A stretch of 64,000 nt of DNA. Origin: Adiantum capillus-veneris (taxonomy: Eukaryota > Streptophyta > Polypodiopsida > Polypodiales > Pteridaceae). Under the pieces are notes generated by a model. That model had not been told where the DNA came from. It worked only from the letters and a program-made list of their open reading frames with translations, and made no database searches. Of the stretch, positions 20,954-30,066 are shown piece after piece. The position numbers and the translations under genes were made by a program. The stretch's first letter is position 1; each line of letters begins with the position of its first letter. Location: contig CM043948.1 of assembly GCA_014529385.2 (NCBI GenBank), positions 79,876,291-79,940,290 on the forward strand. Direction: 5' to 3'.

Positions 20954-22090
20954 TTAGTAGGCCTTCAATCGCCAACCATTTACCGGGGTCTGATGTACCT
21001 TACCATCTAGGTCACCTAGTTGGTAACTACCATTTGAGAACCTTTGTATCACTACAAAAAGGCCTTCCCACTTAAGCAAGAACTTACCATCCTTCCTGCG
21101 ATCAAAGCGATTGTCGTATCTGAGCACTAAAGAACCTTCCTTGATACCTTTCTTGACAAGGTTGCGATTGAACTTCTTTCGTTTCTTCTCTGCCTGGGCT
21201 GCATAGTACTTCACTGCTGACTCTCGATCTAGCCCTAACCTCTCCAAATCGATGATTCTTCCTTCCACCTGCTTCTCTTGACTATCCTCTTGATATGCTT
21301 TTAGAACTCGGAGGCTCGCTAGCTCCACTTCTATAGGCAATAGTGCCTCTTGCCCGTAAACCAAGTGAAAAGGTGTATACCCCAAGGATGTTTTAAAGGA
21401 TGTTCTATAGTCCCAAAGTGTTGCATCTAGGTGTTTGTCCCATGCCTTAGGATGTAAATGCACTTGCTTAGTGATGATTTTACATATAAGACCATTTACC
21501 TTTTCGACAAGACCATTGCACTGAGGGTAGTATGGTGTAGAGTGCCTGCGCTTGATTTTTAACTTGCTCATCAATTGCCCGACTAAATCAGCTCGAAATC
21601 CCGGTCCCCTATCCGAGAGAATCTCCAAAGGTGTGCCAAAACGGCAACAAAGGCATTCAAAAATGAAATCACTCACGTCCTTGGCTATGATGCGCTTTGT
21701 GGGACGAGCTTGTAAAATATTTCTGCTAGTAATCTCTTGTGCAAAGTGGCCACCACACACACCTTCATGACAACTAAACAAAATATCCTTTATCTCTTGG
21801 GATGCAGGAACTCTACTTAAGACAGCATCTTTCCCTCTACAATACAAGTCCTCATTCACTAAGCTATAGCTGGTAGCCTTTTTTGCCAACCACCTACGTT
21901 CACTTTTACTCATACCAGAGGGTGCTTCACAATGCTCAAGAAAGTAAAGTAAATCATGCAACTCCTCCTTTCCCTGGTATAAAGGACTTTTCACAAGGAT
22001 AGCACCTACTATGAAAGTTTGTAGTTCTTCACCTGCTAAGGCATTTGCTTCTCGATTTTGATCTCTAGGTACAAAGTGCACTCGAACTTC
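20954..22090 (-). pseudogene. Integrase of the Tat element, with core deletion
   Basis: Starts with the end of the second RNase H (HFVPRDQNREANALA), then the integrase N-terminal part with HEGVCGGHF, i.e. the two histidines of the HHCC zinc site. Directly after NILQA comes RPTKRI, so the two cysteines and the first catalytic aspartate (GLDFVG region) are missing; the junction is near 21705. The second aspartate (LSDRGPGF) and the glutamate (PQCNGLVEKVN) remain. The C-terminal module LKWEGLFVV resembles the GPY/F region. Compared with relatives, roughly 100 residues are lost in frame. Integration activity is therefore not expected from this copy. Confidence 0.85.
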
Positions 22091-22300
22091 TTAAAAACCC
22101 TTCAACAAGGCCTTTGCTTCCCTCATCTTAACAGACAATTTGTCATTTTTACAGGCCCATACACCAACCATTTGCTTAACAATCAACATGGAGTCACCAA
22201 AAACATTTAGCTTTGTGATGCCCTGAGAAAGACAACATTGCAACCCTAAAACAAGGGCATGGTACTCTGCCTCATTGTTAGAATGAACCTCTTTTAGATG
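22082..22300 (-). pseudogene. Second (archaeal-type) RNase H segment, frameshifted
   Basis: This completes the second RNase H that begins as SLYFDGAYKRTKDKASAG at the end of the RT frame. After a one-base frameshift near 22295 the minus strand reads NNEAEYHALVLGL and FGDSMLIVKQMVG, supplying the conserved E and D, then a TAA at 22093-22091, then VPRDQNREANALA in the same frame as integrase. D-E-D plus the VPRDQNREA ending identify the archaeal-type RNase H of Tat elements, which removes RNA from the RNA:DNA hybrid. Confidence 0.8.
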
Positions 22301-23760
22301 AACCCTTTTCCAAAGATCTTCTCCTTCTCTGGACCTAATATTACTATGCCTGCTGATGCCTTGTCTTTGGTCCTCTTGTAAGCCCCATCAAAATACAGAC
22401 TGTGTGCTCCCATTAGAACTTCAGGCTCCGGGATAGGCGGTACCTTACTAGGTGCCTCTTTCTTGGCCTTCTCATAACACCTTTGTGTGAGGACATCTGC
22501 CAAACAAGCGCGGGTGGAATCCTCTACTTGTAGTGTGTAGTCAAACTCTTGAAGCTGCACCACCCACTTTGCTATTCTTTGAGACAATTCCATGTGTTGT
22601 AGGGCATATGGAAAAACCTCCTCAGTTGTGATCACCACAAATTGTCTCGGAAGTAAGTAAGCCTGAAACTTCTCCACTGCAAACTTAAGAGCTAGCACCA
22701 ATTGCTCAGTTGCGCTGAAACCCTTTTCAGCAGCTGTCATCACTCTACTAGAGAAGTAGACTGGTCTCATGAGAGATGTCTTTGGGTCTTTTTGCATCAA
22801 GACAGCTCCTAGAGCTTCTGGACCTACACTAGGATTTACATAGAATAATTCACCCCATGTGGGTTGTAGGACGACAGGCAATGAGCTCAAAATGGTTTTA
22901 ACTTCTTGAAAGCACCTTTCACCCTCCTCACTCCATGTCAATGTAGTGTGTTTAGTGAGCTGCTGCAAAGGATAGATTGCCTGAGAAAGGAGATGTATGA
23001 ATCGTCCCATGTAGCGAACCTTTTGAATGAAGGAGACTAGTTGCTTCACGTTTGAAGGAGTAGGTAAAGCTAACAATTTCTTTACCTTTTCAGGGTCAGC
23101 CTTAATACCATCTTGAGACACAACATGGCCTAGTAGAGTAACCTTGCTCTCACCTATGTGGCACTTGTCTTTATTCAATTGCCCACCCAATTGGGCCAGA
23201 CGGGTGAAACCTTCATCAACCTTGGACAGATGTACTTCCCTAGAGCTGTAAATGCAAAAATCATCAATGAAGACTCGTATGGACTTACCAAAGTAAGGTT
23301 GAAACACCAAGTTCATAAACCTCTGGAAAGTAGCTGGGGCATTAGTTAAACCAAAAGGCATAACTCTATAAGCAAAACACCCCCAAGGTGTTATGAAGGT
23401 AGTCTTTCTTTGGTCTTCATCTGCAATTCTGATTTGGAAGTAACCTGAGTACCCATCACACACTGTGTACCTTTCATGACCAGCCACTTCATTTAGTATT
23501 TCATCTTGAAAAGGCAAAGGAAAATGATCCCTTTTTGTGGCTGCGTTTAGAGGCTTGTAATCCACACATACCCTCCACTTCCCATTTTTCTTTGGTGCTA
23601 CCACAACTGGAGACACCCACTCAGAATCTTCCACTGGGTAGATAAATCCTGCCTTGAGTAATCTTTTTACTTCTTTTAAGAGTGCATCTTGTTGCACTAG
23701 CCCTAATCTCCTTAGCCTTTGCACCACTGGTTTGGCACCTTCCTTTAATTGGATATGGTG
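22294..23760 (-). pseudogene. pol: Reverse transcriptase and first RNase H of the Tat element
   Basis: Same frame as gag-protease, separated only by the TAG at 23763-23761. RT motifs are intact: WVSPVVVAPKKNGKWRVCVD, CDGYSGYFQI (catalytic D), MPFGLTNAPATFQRFMN, and FIDDFCIYS. The first RNase H is degenerate: FYVNPSVGPEALGAVLMQ has N where the catalytic D is expected, and VITTEEVFPY has no D. This fits the known pattern in which the Tat lineage's original RNase H acts only as a connector after a second RNase H was acquired. The frame ends just after the start of that second domain (GKGFI then TAA). Confidence 0.88.
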
Positions 23761-25881
23761 CTAGGTTACCGTCACTCCTTTAATGTGCTCGTAATCAGTT
23801 ATAAAGAGGCCAGCATGCTTCTTTAGTACCTGCAAATAGGGTTCTCTCTCTTCTTCTAGTAGGTCCTTAGCTAGCATCTCCTCTAAGCCTGTGGCTTCTT
23901 CCTTGTTTAGAGAGTCTTGACCACCTTCTCCTTCTGGGTTTCGCAGTAGTATACCCATGACTTCCAAAGAGCTAGCATCCTCCTCAAATGACTCATCCTC
24001 AGATGACTCATCCTCAGATGACTCATCCTCAGATGAAGAGCAGCTTCTTGTGCTCCATTCATCCATAGAAGTCTTCATCTCTAGGTCTTGTTGTCTACCC
24101 TGCTTCATGTCATACACAATTTTTTGTTGCTTGCCACCTACCTTATGATTTGGTCGCAACTCAAGGGAACCTGTCTCCCAATCTTGCCTAGCTTTCATAG
24201 CCATAAGCCAAGGTCTTCCAAGGATTAGCGGATAGCCCTCCCCCTTAGTTGGGATCACATAAGCATCAATTGATATTGCAACACCAAAAGCTGAAACCTT
24301 CACTCCATTAACCTTTCCCACACAAGCCACCCTTACATTGTTTGCCATCTTATCTTGTAAGGAAGTTTGCTCATTTACTTCCAAACCCAACCTGTGCATT
24401 AATTTCTCTGTCATAACACAAATCTCGGCTCCACCATCTACGTACACATTGGAGACTCGCTGACTCTTAATCTCTGCATCAATGACTGGCACGATATCCT
24501 TCATGCCTCTTGCACTAATAGACCCAACTGACTTTGCCTTAGCCCTCCTGGTGCTGACCATCTTAGACCAGGTTCTACGCATCTTTGGGGAAAGGTGGAG
24601 GAGTTGCTGCCATGAAATCTTTGGTCCTTGCTTACTCACATCTGCTACCAGGTCGTAAGGTATGGATCCTACCCTAAGTGAAAAGTCTTCTACTCCTATG
24701 TGCCTCCTTGACCTACTCTTCCTTTTCTTGTCTCCTATCACTTGGGAGGAACCCTCATTCCCTTTATCCGGCTCTAAAGCTTCCATTTCATCAGTTCTTT
24801 GTCTCCTAACTCTCTCTATTGGCATGGCAACAGCTTCCTCCATTTTTTCTTTCCCTTTATCCTTACCATTGTCAAGACTTATGACAGAGACAGCCCTGTC
24901 CTCCCCTCCCGATGGTAGTGGAGGGATCTCCGCTGGTGCTTGTGGTGGTGGAGGAGGGGGTCTCAATATTTGGATTGGTGGAGCCACGTGTGCATTTTGT
25001 CCATTTAGTGGCCTAGCTCGAGGAGGAGTGACTTGCTGGCGAGGAGGCCGTCTTTGATTACCATTTCCTTGATAGCGTCGTGGATGGGGGCAATAATACA
25101 TGCCGTGACCTACCTCTCCACAGTTGTAGCAAATGTACTCACGTACTTGCCTTTGTCCTTCTTGTCTATTTCGTTCATTTCCTGGCTGGGGAGCCCTTAC
25201 ACCTTGAACCAGATTGATGGACAGGCTCTCTAGTTGATTCGTGATTTGTTGAAGTAATTCTTGTTGAGAGGACTCTTGGTCTGTTGCTCCTGTCCCTGCT
25301 ACTACCCTTGCCGTAGGTTGAGCTAGCGGTGGAGGCTCCATTCCCCCTTGTAGTTGAGCTTGGAATTTTAACTTCCTATCCTTCTCCCTTGCATAAGTCA
25401 TAGCTTTATCAAAGGTATCTGGGAATTTACCTTTTACCTTTTCTCGAAGGATGGGGTAAAGCCCTACCAGGAAACAGTCCTTCTTTAGGCATTCTGGCGC
25501 CCTTTCTCCTTCACCTAGTGATTCACACCATTTCTCCCATAGGTTGGAAAACTTTCCTTCATAGCTTCTATAGTCATTGGGTGATGTTTGGTGTAGCTCT
25601 AAGAGCTGTCTCCATATCTCCTCTGGAGGCTCATGGCGGCGAAATTCTTCGATGAAGGCCATCTTTAAGGACTCCCAGTCTCTTCTTTTTTCAGGTGCCA
25701 AATTTTGATACCATAATTTTGCACCTTCCCTCAAGACCAAAGGAAAGGCCCTTAACTTAGTAGCTTCGTCATCCCTTCTCGATACCAGAAAGGCCATTTC
25801 CAAATTATCCAAAAAGTCTGGAGAAACCTCCCCAGGCTTACCATAAAAATTAGGGAAGGCCATAAGTGAGAGAGTAAACAA
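23761..25881 (-). CDS. gag-pro: Gag-protease of the Tat element
   Basis: Long open frame; the likely start is the ATG at 25863 (MAFPNFYGKPGE), since the first codon at 25881 is TTG. The capsid-type domain (residues about 20-170) contains AKLWYQNLAPEKRRDWESLK and FLVGLYPILREKVKG. A canonical CX2CX4HX4C zinc knuckle follows at residues 251-264, then a proline-rich stretch. The retropepsin motif VYVDGGAEICVM has its aspartate at 482, with the partner motif LILGRPWLMAMK after it. The DGG form is common in Tat proteases. An acidic SSEDE repeat lies near residue 640. The frame ends at TAG where the RT would follow in the same frame. Confidence 0.88.
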   Translation of the reverse strand: MFTLSLMAFPNFYGKPGEVSPDFLDNLEMAFLVSRRDDEATKLRAFPLVLREGAKLWYQNLAPEKRRDWESLKMAFIEEFRRHEPPEEIWRQLLELHQTSPNDYRSYEGKFSNLWEKWCESLGEGERAPECLKKDCFLVGLYPILREKVKGKFPDTFDKAMTYAREKDRKLKFQAQLQGGMEPPPLAQPTARVVAGTGATDQESSQQELLQQITNQLESLSINLVQGVRAPQPGNERNRQEGQRQVREYICYNCGEVGHGMYYCPHPRRYQGNGNQRRPPRQQVTPPRARPLNGQNAHVAPPIQILRPPPPPPQAPAEIPPLPSGGEDRAVSVISLDNGKDKGKEKMEEAVAMPIERVRRQRTDEMEALEPDKGNEGSSQVIGDKKRKSRSRRHIGVEDFSLRVGSIPYDLVADVSKQGPKISWQQLLHLSPKMRRTWSKMVSTRRAKAKSVGSISARGMKDIVPVIDAEIKSQRVSNVYVDGGAEICVMTEKLMHRLGLEVNEQTSLQDKMANNVRVACVGKVNGVKVSAFGVAISIDAYVIPTKGEGYPLILGRPWLMAMKARQDWETGSLELRPNHKVGGKQQKIVYDMKQGRQQDLEMKTSMDEWSTRSCSSSEDESSEDESSEDESFEEDASSLEVMGILLRNPEGEGGQDSLNKEEATGLEEMLAKDLLEEEREPYLQVLKKHAGLFITDYEHIKGVTVT

Positions 25882-25954
25882 TTACACAAACAGCTCCAAT
25901 TTATTTTAAAATAGAGTATGGTAATTACAATTTGGAGCTTTAGCACAACTTAGC

Positions 25955-27167
25955 TCAAAATAGGATGAAGATCGACACATCAAAGGAATGGTAATAGTCT
26001 AGTAAGGGTAGAATGACAGGATGAGGAAAGCGCAAGATTTCCCCAAGTCTCTCGACTCCAAACAACAGGGCTATTCTTTGCTGATAAAAGATTTTTCTAT
26101 CAATACAAATATTCACACGGATATGATGCACAAAATGGAAAGGAAACATGCGGGGATCATCATTCTCATTATTGACATCCATACTTACACACAAGAGCCT
26201 AGCTTAGTTGCACCACCTTGGGACCAATGAGCCTGATCAGCCACAGAAGGTCAGCACCTCGGATCACTTCGACTCTTCCTTATGCATCTGTGAAGACGTA
26301 AGGCATGATGGCAACACTTTGTACAATGATGATCCTTTTAGCAAACAACAATTGGATGCTATTACCATAATCAGCATGACGAATGAAAGTGACACCATTA
26401 ATGTGCAGCACATCATCAACTAAGATAGTTTCCTTAGATTGAGATAACTTCTTTAAAATTAGCAGCAAAGGTAGGGCAGGAAGGCTTTTCACCCGGTCTC
26501 CAAAGCACTTTGGACAATATCCAAAGTGATCTTCACGTGGACAGGAGGTTGGCTTGGGATTGGTGGTGTCTGGATTCACAAAGTGCACTGGGAGCACTCG
26601 CAGACGGGAGGCAATCTTGTAGGCAAGCCTTTGCCTCTTTGCTTCAGGAGGATTTAGGGGTGAGAGTCGTGGTTGCAAGTTGGAGGTTGAAGTTGGTTGC
26701 TCACTAGCCTTTTTCTTGCCTGTAGTGGTCATGTAATCCCTTATTAATGAGATTAAGCCAAATGTTACCTTACGCTTGAGCACGTGCTGCGGCCTTGGGC
26801 CACTTAGGTGTAGAGGTGATCTTCCTCCTCTTAGTCGGCTCCTCAGGAAAGAGAGGTCTGGTGATGCTTTCTCTTCCCTTAATGTGTGTCACAGTACCTT
26901 CGTGTATGGTAATGTAGAATATTTCAAGCTCGTGTGCGTTGGAGGTTTCTGGAGCACTCATAGGTTGAGAGGAGAGGTATATCAAGCTCTTCTTCTCACT
27001 CTCCTTCGTTGGCGACGATCACGAACAAGGCATGTAGAAGAACTTACTTCTTGAATTTCAATGACACTGCAACCTGGTAAAAAGACCTCGATGAAAGCTT
27101 TTAAGGCCTCTAAAGACTCCTCCTCTTCTGTTCTCCAATTTGCTAGCTCCTCATGCCCTTTGTCCAT
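25955..27167 (-). pseudogene. Extra ORF region between 5' LTR and gag of the Tat element
   Basis: Tat/Ogre elements often carry an additional ORF upstream of gag, and this region fits. From ATG 27167 a frame begins MDKGHEELANWRTEEEESLE and reaches a GTAAGT donor-like site near 27055. Segments in shifting frames follow: 26985-26770 (basic, PEEPTKRRKITSTPKWPK), 26783-26280 (HFGYCPKCFGDRVK), and 26194-25955 (RKIFYQQRIALLFGVERL). I recognise no known domain. The last piece resembles a minus-strand ORF at 36897-36679 at protein level with many synonymous differences, which argues that it was translated. Frames are broken here. Confidence 0.5.
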
Positions 27168-27217
27168 GTTGTAGATTGCACATCTTCATTGCTTGTGGAC
27201 TGAAGGTCTGTGTAGCC

Positions 27218-27236
27218 CTCCTCACTGGGGGCACCA
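27218..27236 (-). other. Primer-binding site of the Tat element
   Basis: Three to four bases inside the 5' LTR the minus strand reads TGGTGCCCCCAGTGAGG. It begins with the complement of the tRNA CCA end. I could not assign the tRNA. Confidence 0.65.
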
Positions 27237-27239
27237 AAA

Positions 27240-28773
27240 TGATAGCGGGAAAAAGAGCAGTGCAATCGGGTGGCCTCTGTACTCGTGCACACTCCACAAA
27301 CCACGCATCATGCAAACAAGCAAAGAACAAAACAAAGGGGGCACCACCCTAAATTAAGAGGTTTAGGGACCTCACACATAGTGCACATAGGCAAGTGAGA
27401 CTTCTGGCATTATGATGGCATCAAAACATATGGCAAAACACATAGAAACGAATCTTAGGGACCTTATGTAGCATATATATACACAAGACATCAGCTTAAC
27501 AATACAACGGCATCTGATCATACATAACAAGGATATAGAGAAGCAAGCCAAGGATGGCATAATCCCTTGTCAAAAACAATCAACCCAGCAAGTAGGTATG
27601 ATCCTACTAGCAACACATCAATACCTTAGAGAATGATGGCGAGGATGGTGGCCATGGAGCATGAGAGAAGACTCCTTATTTAGGTTTTAGGGCTAGTAAT
27701 GTAGCATACTAGAGGGGGAAAGAGAGAGAGAGAGAGAGAGTAGAGCTCCATCCATAGCTCCTCGTTGTGAGCAATGTCGTCATAGCTTCATTGCTTGGTG
27801 AAGGGGGTGAAGTGTGTTGGTTTTGAGTGAGATAAGGCCTCCTTATATAGGTTTCTGAGAGGGTTTAGGATTAGGGATAAACATGCTTAAATCCGCTGAT
27901 TGGGGTTACTTTTGGCTTAGGGTGGTCAACAGATTGAGGTCACCTGATATGTCACCATCAAGATATTCTCTAGAGTGATGTGAGAGGGGAGGGTAAATGC
28001 TGATTTTTCTGATTGTGACACATGGGGATAAGGCCTTGACTAGCATTTAAGAGCAGGTAAGGTGACTGTTGAAACTGGAGGTTCTGCACATGTCAGGGGG
28101 GGACCTGCGGGGGGGAGGTGGCAGCTGGGTCCTCCTGAATATCAAATTCTCAAAAAATCCTCAACCATGGCTTCTTTTGACAAGTGTTCTTTGAAAAAAT
28201 CAGCATTTCTCTTTTCAACTCAAAAGTATTTATCCCTGTTGACTCACCTTTACCATAAGATTTTCCCCTTTTCTCCTCCTGTAACTGCATTGTTGATGCC
28301 CAATCACTGCTTCTAGTAACAGTGAACTGTTACCTACCAAATACTTATGGTGCAGTAAAAAATATTTACCATGGGTAAAAAAAGTTATTGTAGGTAAAAA
28401 GTGATTTGTATTTACCATGTAGGTGAAAAATATTTACTGTAGGTAAAAAATATTTACTGTGGTAAAAAATATTTACTGTTAGTAAAAAAGTGAAAACGGA
28501 GTATGTTGTGCTGTGAGTCCACACGAACATCCTCGTGTAAATGTCACTAGAAATTCACACCTATAATGGGCTATTCTGTAAGATATAGGTTGTAGGCATG
28601 CATAAGAGCTCGTTCCCACGTATCTTCTGTCCATGGCACTTTTTCTCTTTGGTGCTTGTGAAGTAGATTTTTCTTCTCTTTTGAGATCCCTTGGACTAGA
28701 ATATCCTCATCTCCCCAACAACTGACTGTGCCTTTATTGCATCTTCAGAAGGGGTCCTAAAAACCATGCATCA
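27240..28773 (-). repeat. 5' LTR of the Tat element
   Basis: 1534 bp partner of 19006-20527. It carries the same TATA-like box (minus strand, about 27850-27840) and the AAATATTTAC repeats; one extra copy of that motif near 28450 accounts for part of the length difference. Confidence 0.93.
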
Positions 28774-28790
28774 GCGCACACACACACACA

Positions 28791-29092
28791 CAAGAAGAAG
28801 AGAGTTTTAACATCGTATGAAACTATCCCAAAAGACGTTAAAGATTAGGATAGATGTAGACTTACGTAAAATTAGATTTAGGTTTATTTAAGTTAAATTA
28901 GATTAGATTTAGGTTTATTTTTGGTTAGATTTACGTTATATTATATTAGATTTATGTTTATTAATTTAAGTTTATTTATGTTATATGAGATTAGATTTAG
29001 GTTATTTACCTGTTATTGAAGAGGGAAAATGGAAAAACCACTCTACCACACTTGGGTGATAGAAAGGTTATACCATTTTTCTCTTTTTATTG

Positions 29093-29128
<36 letters not shown>

Positions 29129-29412
29129 ACACAAGAAGAAGAGAGTTTTAACGGCGTAGAAAACTATCCCAAAAGACGTTAAAGATTAGGTTAGATGTAG
29201 ACTTACGTTAAATCAGATTCAGGTTTATTTAAGTTAAATTAGATTAGATTTAGGTTTATTTTTAGTTAGATTTACGTTTATGTACGTTAGATTTAGATTT
29301 ACGTTATATTAGATTAGATTTAGGTCATTTACCTGTTATTGAAGAGGGAATTGGCATAACCAATCTACCACACTTGGGTGATAGAAAGGTTATACCATTT
29401 TCTTCTTTTTAT
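28791..29412 (-). repeat. SINE-like repeats, two longer tandem copies
   Basis: Units at about 28791-29098 and 29131-29412 share both ends with the copies at 18645-19005 (AAGAAGAAGAGAGTTTTAAC ... ACCATTTTTCTCTTTTTATTGGC) and keep the A-box-like sequence. The B-box region is replaced by about 160 bp built from TTAGATTTAGGTTTATTT variants. A CA run separates the units. The four units form one tandem block split by the Tat insertion. Confidence 0.65.
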
Positions 29413-29417
29413 CGTTT

Positions 29418-29837
29418 ATGATAAGGTTAGAAGAAATGGCGAGAAAATGGAGAGAAAATTTCCTGCGCTCACAGTCTCGACAGTCCATGCGGACCAGCAA
29501 TTCCACCTACATGTTTGACTGCTGCTACCATACAATAAGCCGTCATGTTCAGCTAATGGAAGAGAAAATTGAGCCTACACAGAAATTAGTGATACAAGAT
29601 GACGATTCCAAGGGTCACACACGCACACACACACACACACCCCACCCCATCAAATCTAGAGTAAGAATTAAGTTCCTTGAGCAGACATTAGCTACATTGC
29701 AGGAATGGCGTACCTGCATGCTACAAACAAAGATCTACTGTGAAAAGATGTTAAGATGTTGTGAAATGCTACAGCTAGAGAAGAGGCAAAGGGGTTTTGT
29801 CCACTACATGCAGTATCATGTAGACGTGGGTGTGTAG
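29418..29837 (+). CDS. Unrecognised ORF, possible captured fragment or chance ORF
   Basis: 139 codons with two candidate ATGs (MIRLEEMARKWRENF). The product is basic with several Cys and Met, and includes a GHTRTHTHTP stretch coded by a CA repeat. No domain recognised. It lies between the SINE-like block and the TNP2 gene inside the proposed CACTA element, a place where captured host gene pieces are often found, but nothing proves that origin. Confidence 0.25.
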   Translation: MIRLEEMARKWRENFLRSQSRQSMRTSNSTYMFDCCYHTISRHVQLMEEKIEPTQKLVIQDDDSKGHTRTHTHTPHPIKSRVRIKFLEQTLATLQEWRTCMLQTKIYCEKMLRCCEMLQLEKRQRGFVHYMQYHVDVGV

Positions 29838-29977
29838 ATTTCTTGTACCCACAAATATAGGCATTGACCAATAAAGACGAGATTATAACCCGGTGGTTCT
29901 GATCTCCGTGCACCTCTAGACCGAGGTGTGCGGGGATTGGACATGACTAGAGAATGTGAGGTAGTTTACAGTGTGAA

Positions 29978-29984
<7 letters not shown>

Positions 29985-30022
<38 letters not shown>
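29985..30022. repeat. (GA)n microsatellite
   Basis: Dinucleotide run upstream of the first recognised TNP2 exon. Confidence 0.95.
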
Positions 30023-30026
<4 letters not shown>

Positions 30027-30066
30027 AAGACGAAGAATTCCAATAGAAAATTAAATTTTTTGTTCA

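Larger units (their letters stand above)
19006..28773 (-). mobile_element. Complete Tat-type Ty3/gypsy retrotransposon
   Basis: Two long, nearly identical LTRs (about 2% different by eye, most differences single-base) flank gag, protease, RT, RNase H, a second RNase H and integrase, all on the minus strand. LTR ends are TGAT...ATCA. A purine tract and a primer-binding site sit at the expected inner edges. The second, archaeal-type RNase H is the hallmark of the Tat lineage. Flanking GCACA (19001-19005) and GCGCA (28774-28778) may be a diverged 5-bp duplication within a CA-repeat target. Coding is broken by a TAG, a frameshift, a TAA and an integrase deletion. Confidence 0.9.

Noticed and set aside
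23761-23763. Stop codons corrected by U-to-C RNA editing
   Set aside because: That process is known from plant organelles, not nuclear transposons, and several stops here do not fall where the edited residue would match the family.
29418-29837. Captured host gene inside the CACTA element
   Set aside because: Position is suggestive, but no domain or exon structure supports it; kept only as an unrecognised ORF.
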